From JBFHIJ01 sp041596515 (lineage in GTDB: Bacteria > Bacteroidota > Ignavibacteria > Kapaibacteriales > UBA2268): 64,000 nucleotides of DNA. Below the pieces are notes generated by a model. It did no database searches. It worked only from the letters and a program-made list of their open reading frames with translations, and had not been told where the DNA came from. The stretch spans positions 1 through 64,000 of the forward strand of contig JBFHIJ010000001.1 of the NCBI GenBank assembly GCA_041596515.1, read 5' to 3'. The position numbers and the translations under genes are program-made. Numbering within the stretch: position 1 is the first letter of the stretch; the number at the start of each line of letters is the position of its first letter. Below are positions 41,848 to 50,572 of this stretch, piece by piece.

Positions 41848-43809
41848 TTATATCAGTAGCCATGCTAAAATAGCTACAATGCCTGCCATCATCAAAACTG
41901 CATAGTTTTGAGCTACACCGCTTTGAATTTTCCTTAGAGAGCCGGAAATCAAATTCATAGATTTACCGGAACCATTGACGATACCATCTATAACTTTCAC
42001 ATCAAATATCTTCCATAAGAAAGAGCGAGATGTATTTACAATAGGATCAATAATGCTCTTAAAGTATATTTCATCTAAGAAGTATTTGTTCCATAGTAAA
42101 TTGTAAAATCCTTTAAAAGATTTTGCAAGATTATTAGGAGTTGCACTCTCAGTAGCATACATTTTTTTAGCTGCATTCCAAGCTACAAGAGCAATTATTA
42201 CAGAAATGGCCATAAAAGCATATTCTATAGCGTGAATCTCATGCCCGTGTGAAATATCTAATATTTCATTAGCCTGAGCAAAAATAGGATGCAGGAAGCC
42301 TTCCATTAGGTTCGGGCTGTCACTAAAGAAGAAGCCTAATACATACGGAATACCTAAAAATCCGGAAAATGCTGAAAGTATGGCTAATACGACCAAAGGA
42401 ATAGTCATAGTTTTAGGTGACTCATGCGGGTGTACGTGATTGTGATCAAACCTTTCTTTGCCATGGAAAGTTAGATACACCAAACGGAACATATAGAACG
42501 CAGTAAAAAATGCCGCTATAGCTAAAGTAAGCCATAAATAAATATTACCCTGGCTAAATGTGTACCACAAGATTTCATCTTTTGAGAAGAAACCTGCAAA
42601 CAGCGGGATACCTGAAATAGCTAACGTTCCAATCATAAATGTTTTATATGTAGTAGGCATATATTTCGCTAAACCGCCCATTTTCTGTATGTCTTGCTCT
42701 TCGTGCATGCCATGAATTACTGAGCCGGAGCCAAGGAATAACAAAGCTTTAAAGAAAGCGTGAGTCATAACGTGAAAAATAGCTGCACCATAAGCGCCAA
42801 CACCCAAAGCAGTAAACATAAAGCCTAACTGGCTGACTGTAGAATAAGCCAATACCTTTTTAATATCATTTTGAACTAAGCCAACAGATGCGGCTAAAAC
42901 TGCTGTCAAAGCACCCACAATAGCGACTGTTTCCATAGAAATCGGAGCAAGTGAGAAAAGGACAGAGTTTCTTGCTACTAAAAACACACCACCGGTTACC
43001 ATGGTTGCTGCGTGAATCAAAGCAGAAACCGGTGTAGGGCCCGCCATCGCATCCGGTAACCAAACAGCAAGAGGCAACTGTGCCGATTTACCGGTGCAGC
43101 CTAAGAAAAGAAGCATTGTAATAGCAGTGATGATACCGGCATCCATATAAAATGATTTACCGGCAAAAGCAGCTTCTGTAACTTGAGTGTACTCTAAAGT
43201 GCCGAAAGTAGTAAAAATCAGAAACATGGCAATCAAAAAGCCAAAGTCACCAATTCTGTTTACTATAAATGCCTTATTTGCAGCTTGCCCTGTCCATTTG
43301 ATGCGGACACCGTCAAATTTCTTATCATACCAAAAACCAATAAGTAGGTAAGAAGAAAGTCCAACACCTTCCCAGCCAAAAAATGTAAGCAAGAAGTTGC
43401 TGGCAAGCACCAAATTAAGCATCATAAAGATAAAGAGATTCAAATATGCAAAGAAGCGGTAAAAACTTCTGTCTCCGTGCATATAACCAATAGAATATAC
43501 ATGAATGAGGAACCCAACTCCGGTGATTACCAAAGTAAATAAGATAGACAACTGATCTACCTGATAGGACACATTTGCCGAAAAGTTACCGGCACTAATC
43601 CATTCATATACTTTTACGATAACGGCTTCTTCCTGGTGAGAAGAAGAAATATCCATAAAAATTACTAATGCAGTAATAAAAGACAGACCCACCGCAGCAC
43701 TGGCAATAGTGCCGATGAGAGCTTCTTTTTTTAAGTATTTCCCAAGCAGACCGATAATAATGAAGCCTATCAGAGGAAATAGAGGTACTAATGTGATTAA
43801 ATCATGCAT
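41848..43809 (-). CDS. nuoL: NADH-quinone oxidoreductase subunit L
   Basis: 653 residues. The largest antiporter-like subunit, at the distal end of the Complex I membrane arm. Seen are FLTFFGWEGVGLSSYLLIGFW, GKSAQLPLAVWLPDAMAGPTPVSALIHAATMV and KKVLAYSTVSQLGFMF, then the long C-terminal lateral helix region and a final membrane anchor (ending VLMMAGIVAILAWLLI). It starts the three-gene nuoLMN run. The other Complex I genes (nuoA-K) are not in this window, so the operon is split in this genome or the run is a separate set. No clear promoter box was found in the 240 bases upstream. Confidence 0.96.
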   Translation of the reverse strand: MHDLITLVPLFPLIGFIIIGLLGKYLKKEALIGTIASAAVGLSFITALVIFMDISSSHQEEAVIVKVYEWISAGNFSANVSYQVDQLSILFTLVITGVGFLIHVYSIGYMHGDRSFYRFFAYLNLFIFMMLNLVLASNFLLTFFGWEGVGLSSYLLIGFWYDKKFDGVRIKWTGQAANKAFIVNRIGDFGFLIAMFLIFTTFGTLEYTQVTEAAFAGKSFYMDAGIITAITMLLFLGCTGKSAQLPLAVWLPDAMAGPTPVSALIHAATMVTGGVFLVARNSVLFSLAPISMETVAIVGALTAVLAASVGLVQNDIKKVLAYSTVSQLGFMFTALGVGAYGAAIFHVMTHAFFKALLFLGSGSVIHGMHEEQDIQKMGGLAKYMPTTYKTFMIGTLAISGIPLFAGFFSKDEILWYTFSQGNIYLWLTLAIAAFFTAFYMFRLVYLTFHGKERFDHNHVHPHESPKTMTIPLVVLAILSAFSGFLGIPYVLGFFFSDSPNLMEGFLHPIFAQANEILDISHGHEIHAIEYAFMAISVIIALVAWNAAKKMYATESATPNNLAKSFKGFYNLLWNKYFLDEIYFKSIIDPIVNTSRSFLWKIFDVKVIDGIVNGSGKSMNLISGSLRKIQSGVAQNYAVLMMAGIVAILAWLLI

Positions 43810-43987
43810 AATACTTTGACCAATTCTATTAATTCAATTAATTTCAAATAGTTAGTATATTTTATATCTATATTGCTTTATTTATGTAGACATGACATAA
43901 ACTTAAAGAAGTCTCTATATCAATAAAATAAAGCATAAGACAAGGCAAATGACGCAAATATGCTTAGTTTATTAGGAAAATAAATAA

Positions 43988-44018
43988 TTTTATTCAATAC
44001 TCCAATTTCTTATATTTG
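43988..44018 (+). promoter_or_regulatory. Possible promoter of clpS
   Basis: TTTT (43988-43991), 19-base spacer, TATATTTG (44011-44018). The -7 box is good, the -33 box lacks the final G. The predicted start near 44025 leaves a leader of about 26 bases. Confidence 0.45.
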
Positions 44019-44050
44019 GAATACATGCTAAGTAATATTTAACGGATGAT

Positions 44051-44380
44051 ATGCACTATTTATTAGACATAAATTTTCCACCGGCGATAGTAAATGTCGC
44101 AGAGAAGCCTCAATTTTGGGAAGAAGAAGAGGTAAGTGTCGGTGATGATACAAAGTTAAGTGCCAGAGTTATACTCTTTAATGACGAATGGCACTCATTT
44201 GATGAAGTGATAGACCAAATAATCAAAGCAATTAACTGCGGTTATGATAGGGCAGAGGCTATTACATGGGAAGTACATGCCAAAGGGAAAGCCTGCGTTT
44301 ACGAAGGTGCCATGAATAAATGCCTGAGAGTCAGTAATATTTTAGAAGAAATATCTCTGCATACACAAATTGAATGCTAA
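44051..44380 (+). CDS. clpS: ClpS-family protease adaptor
   Basis: 109 residues. A variable N-terminal 35 residues lead into the ClpS core, RVILFNDEWHSFDEVIDQI near 39-57, followed by AITWEVHAKGKACVYEGAM. In the studied family the N-D-x loop region and the conserved VHxxGxA motif bind N-degron peptides and the ClpA N-domain, delivering substrates to ClpAP. Core residues differ slightly from E. coli (NDE instead of NDD). No clpA is nearby. Its TAA stop overlaps the TAG stop of the convergent gene at 44377. Confidence 0.88.
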   Translation: MHYLLDINFPPAIVNVAEKPQFWEEEEVSVGDDTKLSARVILFNDEWHSFDEVIDQIIKAINCGYDRAEAITWEVHAKGKACVYEGAMNKCLRVSNILEEISLHTQIEC

Positions 44381-45348
44381 AATTCTTCTTCATCATCTGA
44401 GTCGTCATCATAATCACCTTCGGCAAGGTATTCTTCTTCTACATTTTCGCCATTTAACTCTTCAAAGATACTTTGATTTTCATCACTGGCTTTTTGTTCT
44501 TCTATGAACTCGTCTCGCACTTTTTCTCTTTCATCATCAGAAAGGAAAGGTTCGAATCCGGGATTATCTTTTATTATTTCTGACGAAGATTCTAACCCAC
44601 TGTCTTGGTCAAAGTAATCAAAAGCAATAAGAGTTCGCTCTCCGCATTTACATAATACTTCGATAGATTCTAGCTCACCCTCTTCATCTCTATTTACTAT
44701 CACTGATGTTGAGGAATGCCTATTATCTTTGAAATTTGGGTCGTCTGTTATTTCAATTTTCTTTGAATTTTTACTTACCGTTTCAGCTTTGACTATATTA
44801 GAATTTAAATCAGAGTGTTTGTTCCCAGTAATTTTAGGTATTTGCAGAAAGTCTTTAAATTTCCCTCTAAGGTACATTTCGCGAGCTATTTCATCTTCTT
44901 TGTCTAATTTGTAGTTATCCTTGAAAACACTTTTTAAACGGTCATCTTCTGCTAAGCTGAGAGCTTCGAATAAATCAGATTCGCTGAGATTAAACCTCTC
45001 AAGTATAGTTTCAGGAGAAATCAGACCCGAAGATTTTAGATCAACCGTAGATGAAAAATTCTTTTGCAACCTTTGTTGCTCATCATAAGCAATTAGATTT
45101 TCTATATCCTGAGCCGTAAGTGGAAGAGCTCTTTTCTTTTCTAAAGAGTCTTTATTTATAATAGCGTTTTGGTCAAACTCTTCAGCAAAAGGATTTTTTT
45201 CATTCACTTCTTCTTCGCGATTAACTACATCACTGCTGTTAAACTCTTCAGGAAATGGATTTTCTTGAGTTTGTTCTTCATCTTTTTGATTTGAGTCGTC
45301 ATTCTCAAATTCTTCAAAATTAAATTCGTTATTTTGCATATCATCCAT
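44377..45348 (-). CDS. Acidic protein of unknown function at the end of the che operon
   Basis: About 323 residues, strongly acidic, no signal peptide or membrane segment. The N-terminal part repeats NPFPEEFNSSDVV and NPFAEEFDQNAII (about 30 and 53), the middle is helical (RFNLSESDLFEALSLAEDDRL; DEIAREMYLRGKFKDFLQI), and a small beta segment IEVLCKCGERTLIAFDYF (about 230-247) holds a CxC pair. The tail is nearly all Glu/Asp. It starts 17 bases after cheB and so belongs to the chemosensory operon. ATG 45348 is used; the upstream TTG codon is less likely. The CxC segment could bind metal; otherwise function is unknown. Confidence 0.6.
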   Translation of the reverse strand: MDDMQNNEFNFEEFENDDSNQKDEEQTQENPFPEEFNSSDVVNREEEVNEKNPFAEEFDQNAIINKDSLEKKRALPLTAQDIENLIAYDEQQRLQKNFSSTVDLKSSGLISPETILERFNLSESDLFEALSLAEDDRLKSVFKDNYKLDKEDEIAREMYLRGKFKDFLQIPKITGNKHSDLNSNIVKAETVSKNSKKIEITDDPNFKDNRHSSTSVIVNRDEEGELESIEVLCKCGERTLIAFDYFDQDSGLESSSEIIKDNPGFEPFLSDDEREKVRDEFIEEQKASDENQSIFEELNGENVEEEYLAEGDYDDDSDDEEEF

Positions 45349-45365
45349 GAAAATGCATCCCAAAA

Positions 45366-46469
45366 TTACTTAGTGAAATTAAATAAAGAAGCAAGATATT
45401 CCGCAATGTCTGCTAACGGAATAATCTCATCAACAGCATCTTTTTTTATTACGCTATTAGGCATACCAGGCACTACGCACGAATCTGGAGATTGTGAGAT
45501 AACGTAGCCTCCGTTTTTATGTAGCTCTGCCATAGCGTTAGCTCCGTCGCTCCCCATACCAGTCATAATTACAGCAACTGCATTTCCACGATAAACATTA
45601 TTAACAGAGTCAACCAGGACATTAACACTCGGCTTAAATAGCTCGGTAGAAGGTTCATCTGAAATATTTATTTTTTTCCATCTAGTTACTGTCGTTATTT
45701 TTCCACCGGGAGCAATATAAGCACAACCAGCTTGCAGTCTTTCATTATCTTCGGCTTCTTTTACGCAAAGTTTAGATTTTGAATTTAACCTGTCTGCCAA
45801 GGTTTTAGTAAAGTACGGAGGCATGTGCTGCGCAATCACAATAGGAACCGGAAAATCTTTTGGTAAATTAGGAAGAACTTCATGCAGAGCTACAGGTCCA
45901 CCAGTAGAAATACCAATTACTACAATTTCAATCTTAGAGGCTTTAGGTTTAGTACGCCCGCTTAAGTTCTGGGATGTAATATGAGCAGATCTTGGAGATT
46001 TAGCAGGAGAAGTTTTACCATATTTAGAGGCATATTTACTTTTTAATTTACGCCTCATCAGCATAGATTTAATGCCAGGGCTTGAGCCCAGTTCTACTAT
46101 CTTTTCAATGAGCTCATCCTTTAATCCGTGCATTTCAGTAAAAGCTGATCTTTTAGTGATAAAATCCATAGCCCCATTTGACAAAGCCTCAACAGTAGCT
46201 TCCGCACCTTCGCTGGTAAGCGTGCTGACCATTAAAATAGGAGTAGGATCTTTTTCCATAATTATTTTTAATGCTTCCAGTCCGGTCATAATAGGCATTT
46301 CGATATCCATAGTAATCACATCGGGCTTTAAAGCCAAGGCTTTTTCTACTCCATCTTTTCCGTTTACAGCCGTATCTATAACTTCTATTTGATCGCCATT
46401 AATTATGCGAGTAAGTGTTCGCCTCATAAAAAGCGAATCGTCAACTATTAAAACTCTAATTTTTTTCAT
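45366..46469 (-). CDS. cheB: Chemotaxis protein-glutamate methylesterase CheB
   Basis: About 367 residues. An N-terminal receiver domain (VLIVDDSLFMRRTL, phospho-Asp in DVITMDIEMP) is joined by a basic Ser/Lys-rich linker to the C-terminal methylesterase. Catalytic residues are Ser in GISTGGPVAL, His in AQHMPPYFTKTLADRL and Asp in MTGMGSDGA. CheB removes methyl groups from receptors and, when phosphorylated by CheA, resets adaptation. It is opposed by CheR, encoded four genes upstream. ATG 46469 is chosen; an upstream TTG has no ribosome site. Confidence 0.95.
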   Translation of the reverse strand: MKKIRVLIVDDSLFMRRTLTRIINGDQIEVIDTAVNGKDGVEKALALKPDVITMDIEMPIMTGLEALKIIMEKDPTPILMVSTLTSEGAEATVEALSNGAMDFITKRSAFTEMHGLKDELIEKIVELGSSPGIKSMLMRRKLKSKYASKYGKTSPAKSPRSAHITSQNLSGRTKPKASKIEIVVIGISTGGPVALHEVLPNLPKDFPVPIVIAQHMPPYFTKTLADRLNSKSKLCVKEAEDNERLQAGCAYIAPGGKITTVTRWKKINISDEPSTELFKPSVNVLVDSVNNVYRGNAVAVIMTGMGSDGANAMAELHKNGGYVISQSPDSCVVPGMPNSVIKKDAVDEIIPLADIAEYLASLFNFTK

Positions 46470-46554
46470 AAGCGTAGGTGTCAATTGTGTATATAATATA
46501 AACCCCCAAATAAAATAATCTTTTATCTGGGGGAATCTAAAAGAACGAAATCAT

Positions 46555-48561
46555 TTATTTAGAAAATTGAACAAACTCATTGTTTTGGTACAAGCTTTCC
46601 ACCAATTCAGCGACGTCTATAATCATAATTACAGAACCATCCCCTAGAATAGTAGAACCAGCTATGCCTCTAATGTTTCCTAAGTATTCACCAAGTGACT
46701 TGATTACAATTTCTTGTTGTCCAAGTAATTCGTCTACCACTAAACCAATACGTTTCATGCCAAGTCCGACATTCACAACGTACCTGCTGTCAAGCTCTTT
46801 AGTAATAGTCTTAGTTTTAAGAGTTTTATCCATTCTAACAATAGGAAGCACTTCCTGTCTGATTCTTATAACTTCCTGTTTGTTTACACTTTTTACAGAT
46901 CCGGATTCAATTGCTACTACTTCCACTACACTGCTAAGAGGAAGTGCGTAAGTTTCATCTTGCACTTTTACTAGCAAACCTTGAATAATGGCAAGAGTCA
47001 GGGGCAATTTGATAATGAAAGTAGAGCCTTTGTCCAACTCAGATTCTATATCAATCATGCCCTTAAGATTTTGAATATTAGTACGAACTACGTCCATACC
47101 AACACCACGACCTGAGACATTAGAAACTTTTTGAGCTGTAGAAAATCCTGGCATAAAGATTAACTGGTATGCTTCTCTATCAGTCATAACGGCTGCTTGC
47201 TCTTGCGTAATGACTCCTTTTTCCAAAGCTTTAGCTTTTAGTTTCTCAGGATCCATACCTCTACCGTCATCCGATATTTTCAGAACAATATTATTACCTT
47301 CTTGCTCAGCATCCAAAGTAATCGTACCGTAAGGAGTTTTCCCAATTTTACTACGAGTATCCGGATCTTCTACACCATGGTCACAAGAGTTTCTTATCAT
47401 GTGCACAAGAGGATCGTTAAGTTCTTCTATAATGCCTCTATCTATCTCAGTTTCTTCGCCTTTGACTACCAATTTTATCTGTTTTCCAAACTCTTTTGAT
47501 AAGTCACGCACTATTCTAGGTGCTTTTTGATATAATTTACCAACGGGCACCATACGCATACGCATAACAGCAGCTTGAATTTCTGAAGTAACAAAATCTA
47601 CAGAAGCAGTAGTTTCGATCAAATCACGTATATGGTCAGTGTGCTCAAACTCCTGTTCCATAATCTCAGTTATTTGTGCTAATCTGTTTCTTCCAAGCAC
47701 TAACTCGCCTGATAAGTCCATTAGTTCTTCCACACGAGTAATATCTATACGTATCGTTTCAGTGGTAGCTTTTGCACTAACATTTGTAGGCTTTTGCGCA
47801 CCATTGCCAGGTGAAGATTTAGGAGGAGAAGATTTAAGCGGAGGAGCTTTAACAGAATCTTTACTCTTAGTTTTTTCTGGTTTAGATTCCTCTACTGTTT
47901 GAGTTTCAGAATCAGGAGTCGCATCTACTCCCTCATAAATTTCTTCATTAGAGCCAGCTTCTTGCTTATTATCATAAAAGTTTTGATTTACTTCGGCAAA
48001 TGCTGCTTGAATCAAATCAATTTCATCATCGCTAAAGTCATCTGGCCCTTTTACTATTTCAGCATTAGTTAAAACAGAATCCAGAGCGTTTTCAGTTTTC
48101 AATTTTTTTGGAGAGTCTGAGCTATTTACAGCAGTTGGAAAACTTTCTTGCTGCTGACTGCCGGAACTTAAACTTTCTAACTCTGCAATAGTATTTTGAT
48201 AATCAACTTTTTCGTTGATACCTTGTTGTAATTGATTCATTAAAAATTGAATCCAATCTTGCACTTCAAGTAGCACATCAGTGATTGCCTGGTTTGCTTT
48301 AAGTTCTTCACGCCTAAGTTTATTAAGCAAATCTTCGGCGTGGTGAGTAATGTGAGCAATATTATCAAACCCCATAAAAGAAGAAGTACCTTTTATAGTA
48401 TGAAAACTTCTAAAAATTCTATTAAGAAGTTCCATATCATCAGGATTATCTTCAATGAGCATAAGGTCATGAGAAAGACTATCAATCAGTTCTTGAGTTT
48501 CTACTAAAAAACCTTCGAAAATTTCTTGCATTTCCGAGTCGTTAAACATAGCTTCAGACAT
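46555..48561 (-). CDS. cheA: Chemotaxis histidine kinase CheA
   Basis: 668 residues. P1 Hpt domain with phospho-acceptor His54 in RSFHTIKGTSSF. A long acidic Ser/Pro-rich linker (about 120-265) replaces a recognisable P2 domain and contains SDDEIDLIQAAF at 177-188. P3 dimerisation domain starts IRIDITRVEELMDLSGELV. The P4 kinase domain has HMIRNSCDHG and SDDGRGMD, and a P5 CheW-like domain ends the protein. CheA phosphorylates CheY and CheB in response to receptors. No separate cheW or receptor gene is in the window. CGGAG precedes the start. Confidence 0.96.
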   Translation of the reverse strand: MSEAMFNDSEMQEIFEGFLVETQELIDSLSHDLMLIEDNPDDMELLNRIFRSFHTIKGTSSFMGFDNIAHITHHAEDLLNKLRREELKANQAITDVLLEVQDWIQFLMNQLQQGINEKVDYQNTIAELESLSSGSQQQESFPTAVNSSDSPKKLKTENALDSVLTNAEIVKGPDDFSDDEIDLIQAAFAEVNQNFYDNKQEAGSNEEIYEGVDATPDSETQTVEESKPEKTKSKDSVKAPPLKSSPPKSSPGNGAQKPTNVSAKATTETIRIDITRVEELMDLSGELVLGRNRLAQITEIMEQEFEHTDHIRDLIETTASVDFVTSEIQAAVMRMRMVPVGKLYQKAPRIVRDLSKEFGKQIKLVVKGEETEIDRGIIEELNDPLVHMIRNSCDHGVEDPDTRSKIGKTPYGTITLDAEQEGNNIVLKISDDGRGMDPEKLKAKALEKGVITQEQAAVMTDREAYQLIFMPGFSTAQKVSNVSGRGVGMDVVRTNIQNLKGMIDIESELDKGSTFIIKLPLTLAIIQGLLVKVQDETYALPLSSVVEVVAIESGSVKSVNKQEVIRIRQEVLPIVRMDKTLKTKTITKELDSRYVVNVGLGMKRIGLVVDELLGQQEIVIKSLGEYLGNIRGIAGSTILGDGSVIMIIDVAELVESLYQNNEFVQFSK

Positions 48562-48591
48562 AAAAATCTCCGATTACTATCGTTGTTATAA

Positions 48592-49704
48592 TTATTTACC
48601 ACCAAAAAGAGCGTCAATGTCATCAGCTGACGCCGGTTCATCGGAATTACCAAAAAGAGCATCAATATCATCCGCAGAAGCAGGCTCAGTACCGTCATCG
48701 GTTGTTTCCTCTTCATCAGGTGAACTAAATAATGCATCAATATCATCGGCAGAGGCATGGGTATTGCCATCATCTTCAGTACCACTAAAAAGAGCGTCAA
48801 TGTCATCCTGAGATGCAGGCGAAGTATTAGATACTTGCTCTGTTATTACAGGAGTTTCTTCCTTTTTCGTTGCCTCTTCAATTTCAGAACTATCTAATTC
48901 GTTCATTAAATCATCAATGTTGGCATCACCACCAAAAATGGCGTCTACCTGACCTTGTCGAATATCTTTATTTTCAATTGCAGAAACAGCCTCCGGATCA
49001 AAAGCAATATCTCTGTGCATTTTAGAGACGTTAGTATTATCAACGGGTTCTTCAGCATCAATCATATCTTGAATATTAGATTCTTGGAAATTTTTAAGAA
49101 TTCTACCAAGCTTACCTTGAATAGTTTCAAGTAGATTATTAACTGCTGCAATCTGCTGAGATGTGATATCTTGCACCTGAAGAGACATCATAATAGAACT
49201 GGAATCCATAGCAATGCTTTGAGTCAGCTCATTCGTTTCATCTACAATCTTCATGACACTTTGATTTTTGGATTGTTTAAGGCTATTTATCGTCTTAGCA
49301 AGGTGAGGCATAATCTCTTTTAAATTATTTCCGGAATCAATACCTTTGTATATGATTTCTAGAAGTTTTAAATGATTAGCCATTTTTTTGCCGACTATTT
49401 CGTTCAGTTTATTTGTATTAGAAGTAATTATATCAGATTTATAAACAAGCCCATCAACAATGTCCATAATTTCAGTAGTAGCCAGCTCAGTAGCTTCGGT
49501 TACTTTTGATAATTGCTTAGAAGCATTCGGCATTTTGGACAAATTATCTTGGATGGACACGTTAATATCGTCAAGCAAGGGTTGAATTTCGCTTACAAAT
49601 AGGAAAATTTCTTCTAAAAAAGGTATGACTCTTTGCCCAAGAACAAATAATGCTCTCAGTTCGTCAGCTTTTTTTAATAAAACTGAGACATCTTTATTAT
49701 TCAT
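48592..49704 (-). CDS. cheZ: CheZ-like CheY phosphatase with repeated DDIDALF tail
   Basis: 370 residues. The N-terminal 215 residues are all helix and match the CheZ plan: a long bundle with the catalytic block SLQVQDITSQQIAAVNNLL. Asp179 and Gln183 occupy the D-x-x-x-Q positions that in E. coli CheZ (Asp143, Gln147) bind magnesium and attack CheY-P. Sequence identity outside this block is low. The last 75 residues are acidic and repeat a short peptide: SQDDIDALF and three copies of SADDIDALF, preceded by looser VDAIFGG and IDDLMNEL. The native CheZ tail and FliM N-terminus carry related CheY-binding peptides. CGGAG precedes the start; the gene lies between cheY and cheA. Confidence 0.75.
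   Translation of the reverse strand: MNNKDVSVLLKKADELRALFVLGQRVIPFLEEIFLFVSEIQPLLDDINVSIQDNLSKMPNASKQLSKVTEATELATTEIMDIVDGLVYKSDIITSNTNKLNEIVGKKMANHLKLLEIIYKGIDSGNNLKEIMPHLAKTINSLKQSKNQSVMKIVDETNELTQSIAMDSSSIMMSLQVQDITSQQIAAVNNLLETIQGKLGRILKNFQESNIQDMIDAEEPVDNTNVSKMHRDIAFDPEAVSAIENKDIRQGQVDAIFGGDANIDDLMNELDSSEIEEATKKEETPVITEQVSNTSPASQDDIDALFSGTEDDGNTHASADDIDALFSSPDEEETTDDGTEPASADDIDALFGNSDEPASADDIDALFGGK
48595..48816 (-). repeat. Four-copy DDIDALF-encoding repeat in the cheZ-like gene
   Basis: Residues 297-370 encode four units starting ASQDDIDALF or ASADDIDALF, separated by acidic spacers of 10, 15 and 6 residues, with the last copy followed by GGK and the stop. DNA for the ASADDIDALF units is similar but not identical between copies. 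Confidence 0.85.
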
Positions 49705-49728
49705 AATCTGTCTCCGATTAGATTTGAT

Positions 49729-50103
49729 TTACTTTTTAAGTTGAGTTAAAATTGTGTCCATTTTTTCTTTCAAGACCTGAGGAGTGAAGGGCTTTACAAC
49801 ATAGTTGTTTACTTTCGCCTTCAAAGCTTCAATAATATCCTGCTTTAACCCACGAGTCGTAACCATAAGAATAGGCAAATGCTTAAACTTGTCGTTAGAC
49901 CTGATAGAAAGCGTCAATTCTAATCCAGTCATATTAGGCATATTCCAGTCAGTAATCACAAAATCAATTGGACCCTCTTCTAATTTTGCCATAGCCTCAT
50001 GACCATCACCTGCTTCTACCACTTCAGTGTAACCAAAAGTTTTTAACGCATTGATTACAATTCTGCGCATAGTTGGGGAATCGTCAACAACTAAAAAACG
50101 CAT
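49729..50103 (-). CDS. CheY-type single-domain response regulator (second copy)
   Basis: About 124 residues, one receiver domain with no output domain. Acidic pair in FLVVDDSPTMRR, phospho-Asp in FVITDWNMPNMTG, Thr in MVTTRG and Lys in NYVVKPFTP complete the active site. The DWNMPNMTG and VVKPFT signatures are the ones of flagellar-motor CheY. It is the better candidate of the two for binding motor or CheZ-like peptides. ATG 50103 is chosen; an upstream TTG is the longer alternative, and AAGGA lies ahead of the ATG. Confidence 0.92.
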   Translation of the reverse strand: MRFLVVDDSPTMRRIVINALKTFGYTEVVEAGDGHEAMAKLEEGPIDFVITDWNMPNMTGLELTLSIRSNDKFKHLPILMVTTRGLKQDIIEALKAKVNNYVVKPFTPQVLKEKMDTILTQLKK

Positions 50104-50144
50104 CCTATTTTCCTTCAAAAATTTAATTAAAACTATTAATATCT

Positions 50145-50513
50145 CTAAAAAGAGAGAAACTTAGCTACTTCGTATTGAATTCTTTTAGTGTTAAATGGCT
50201 TAATAAGATACGAGTTAGCTCCTGCAGATAGACCGGCATTAATATCTTCATCTTTTGAAAGGGAAGAAAGTATAATTATCGGTAAATCTTTATATTCTGC
50301 AGATTCTCTAATTGTTTTTATTAGTTTTAAACCATCTATATTAGGCATATTTAAATCAGTGACCAACATGTCTATATGCTCAGTTGGCAATTTCTCAAGT
50401 GCATCCATACCATCAACTGCAGGAATTACTTTATACCCTTTGATTTTCAGTGCCAAAGTGATAAACTTACGAACTGCAGCTGAATCTTCAGCAATTAAAA
50501 TTGTTTTTGGCAT
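50145..50513 (-). CDS. CheY-type single-domain response regulator (first copy)
   Basis: 122 residues. Receiver domain with acidic residues in ILIAEDSAAVRKF, phospho-Asp in MLVTDLNMPNIDG, Ser in IILSSLSK and Lys in SYLIKPFNT. No output domain. It may be the phosphate sink or a second motor signal beside the CheY at 49729; sequence cannot tell which. It sits between cheR and the second cheY. Confidence 0.9.
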   Translation of the reverse strand: MPKTILIAEDSAAVRKFITLALKIKGYKVIPAVDGMDALEKLPTEHIDMLVTDLNMPNIDGLKLIKTIRESAEYKDLPIIILSSLSKDEDINAGLSAGANSYLIKPFNTKRIQYEVAKFLSF

Positions 50514-50572
50514 TGTATTTACTCTAAATTACTTAATCTTTCTTTATAACTGAAATTAAATGATAGTAATGT

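Noticed and set aside
48504..48806. Minus-strand frame with repeated LFLV-like sequence
   Set aside because: It is the shadow in another frame of the DDIDALF repeats in the cheZ-like gene.
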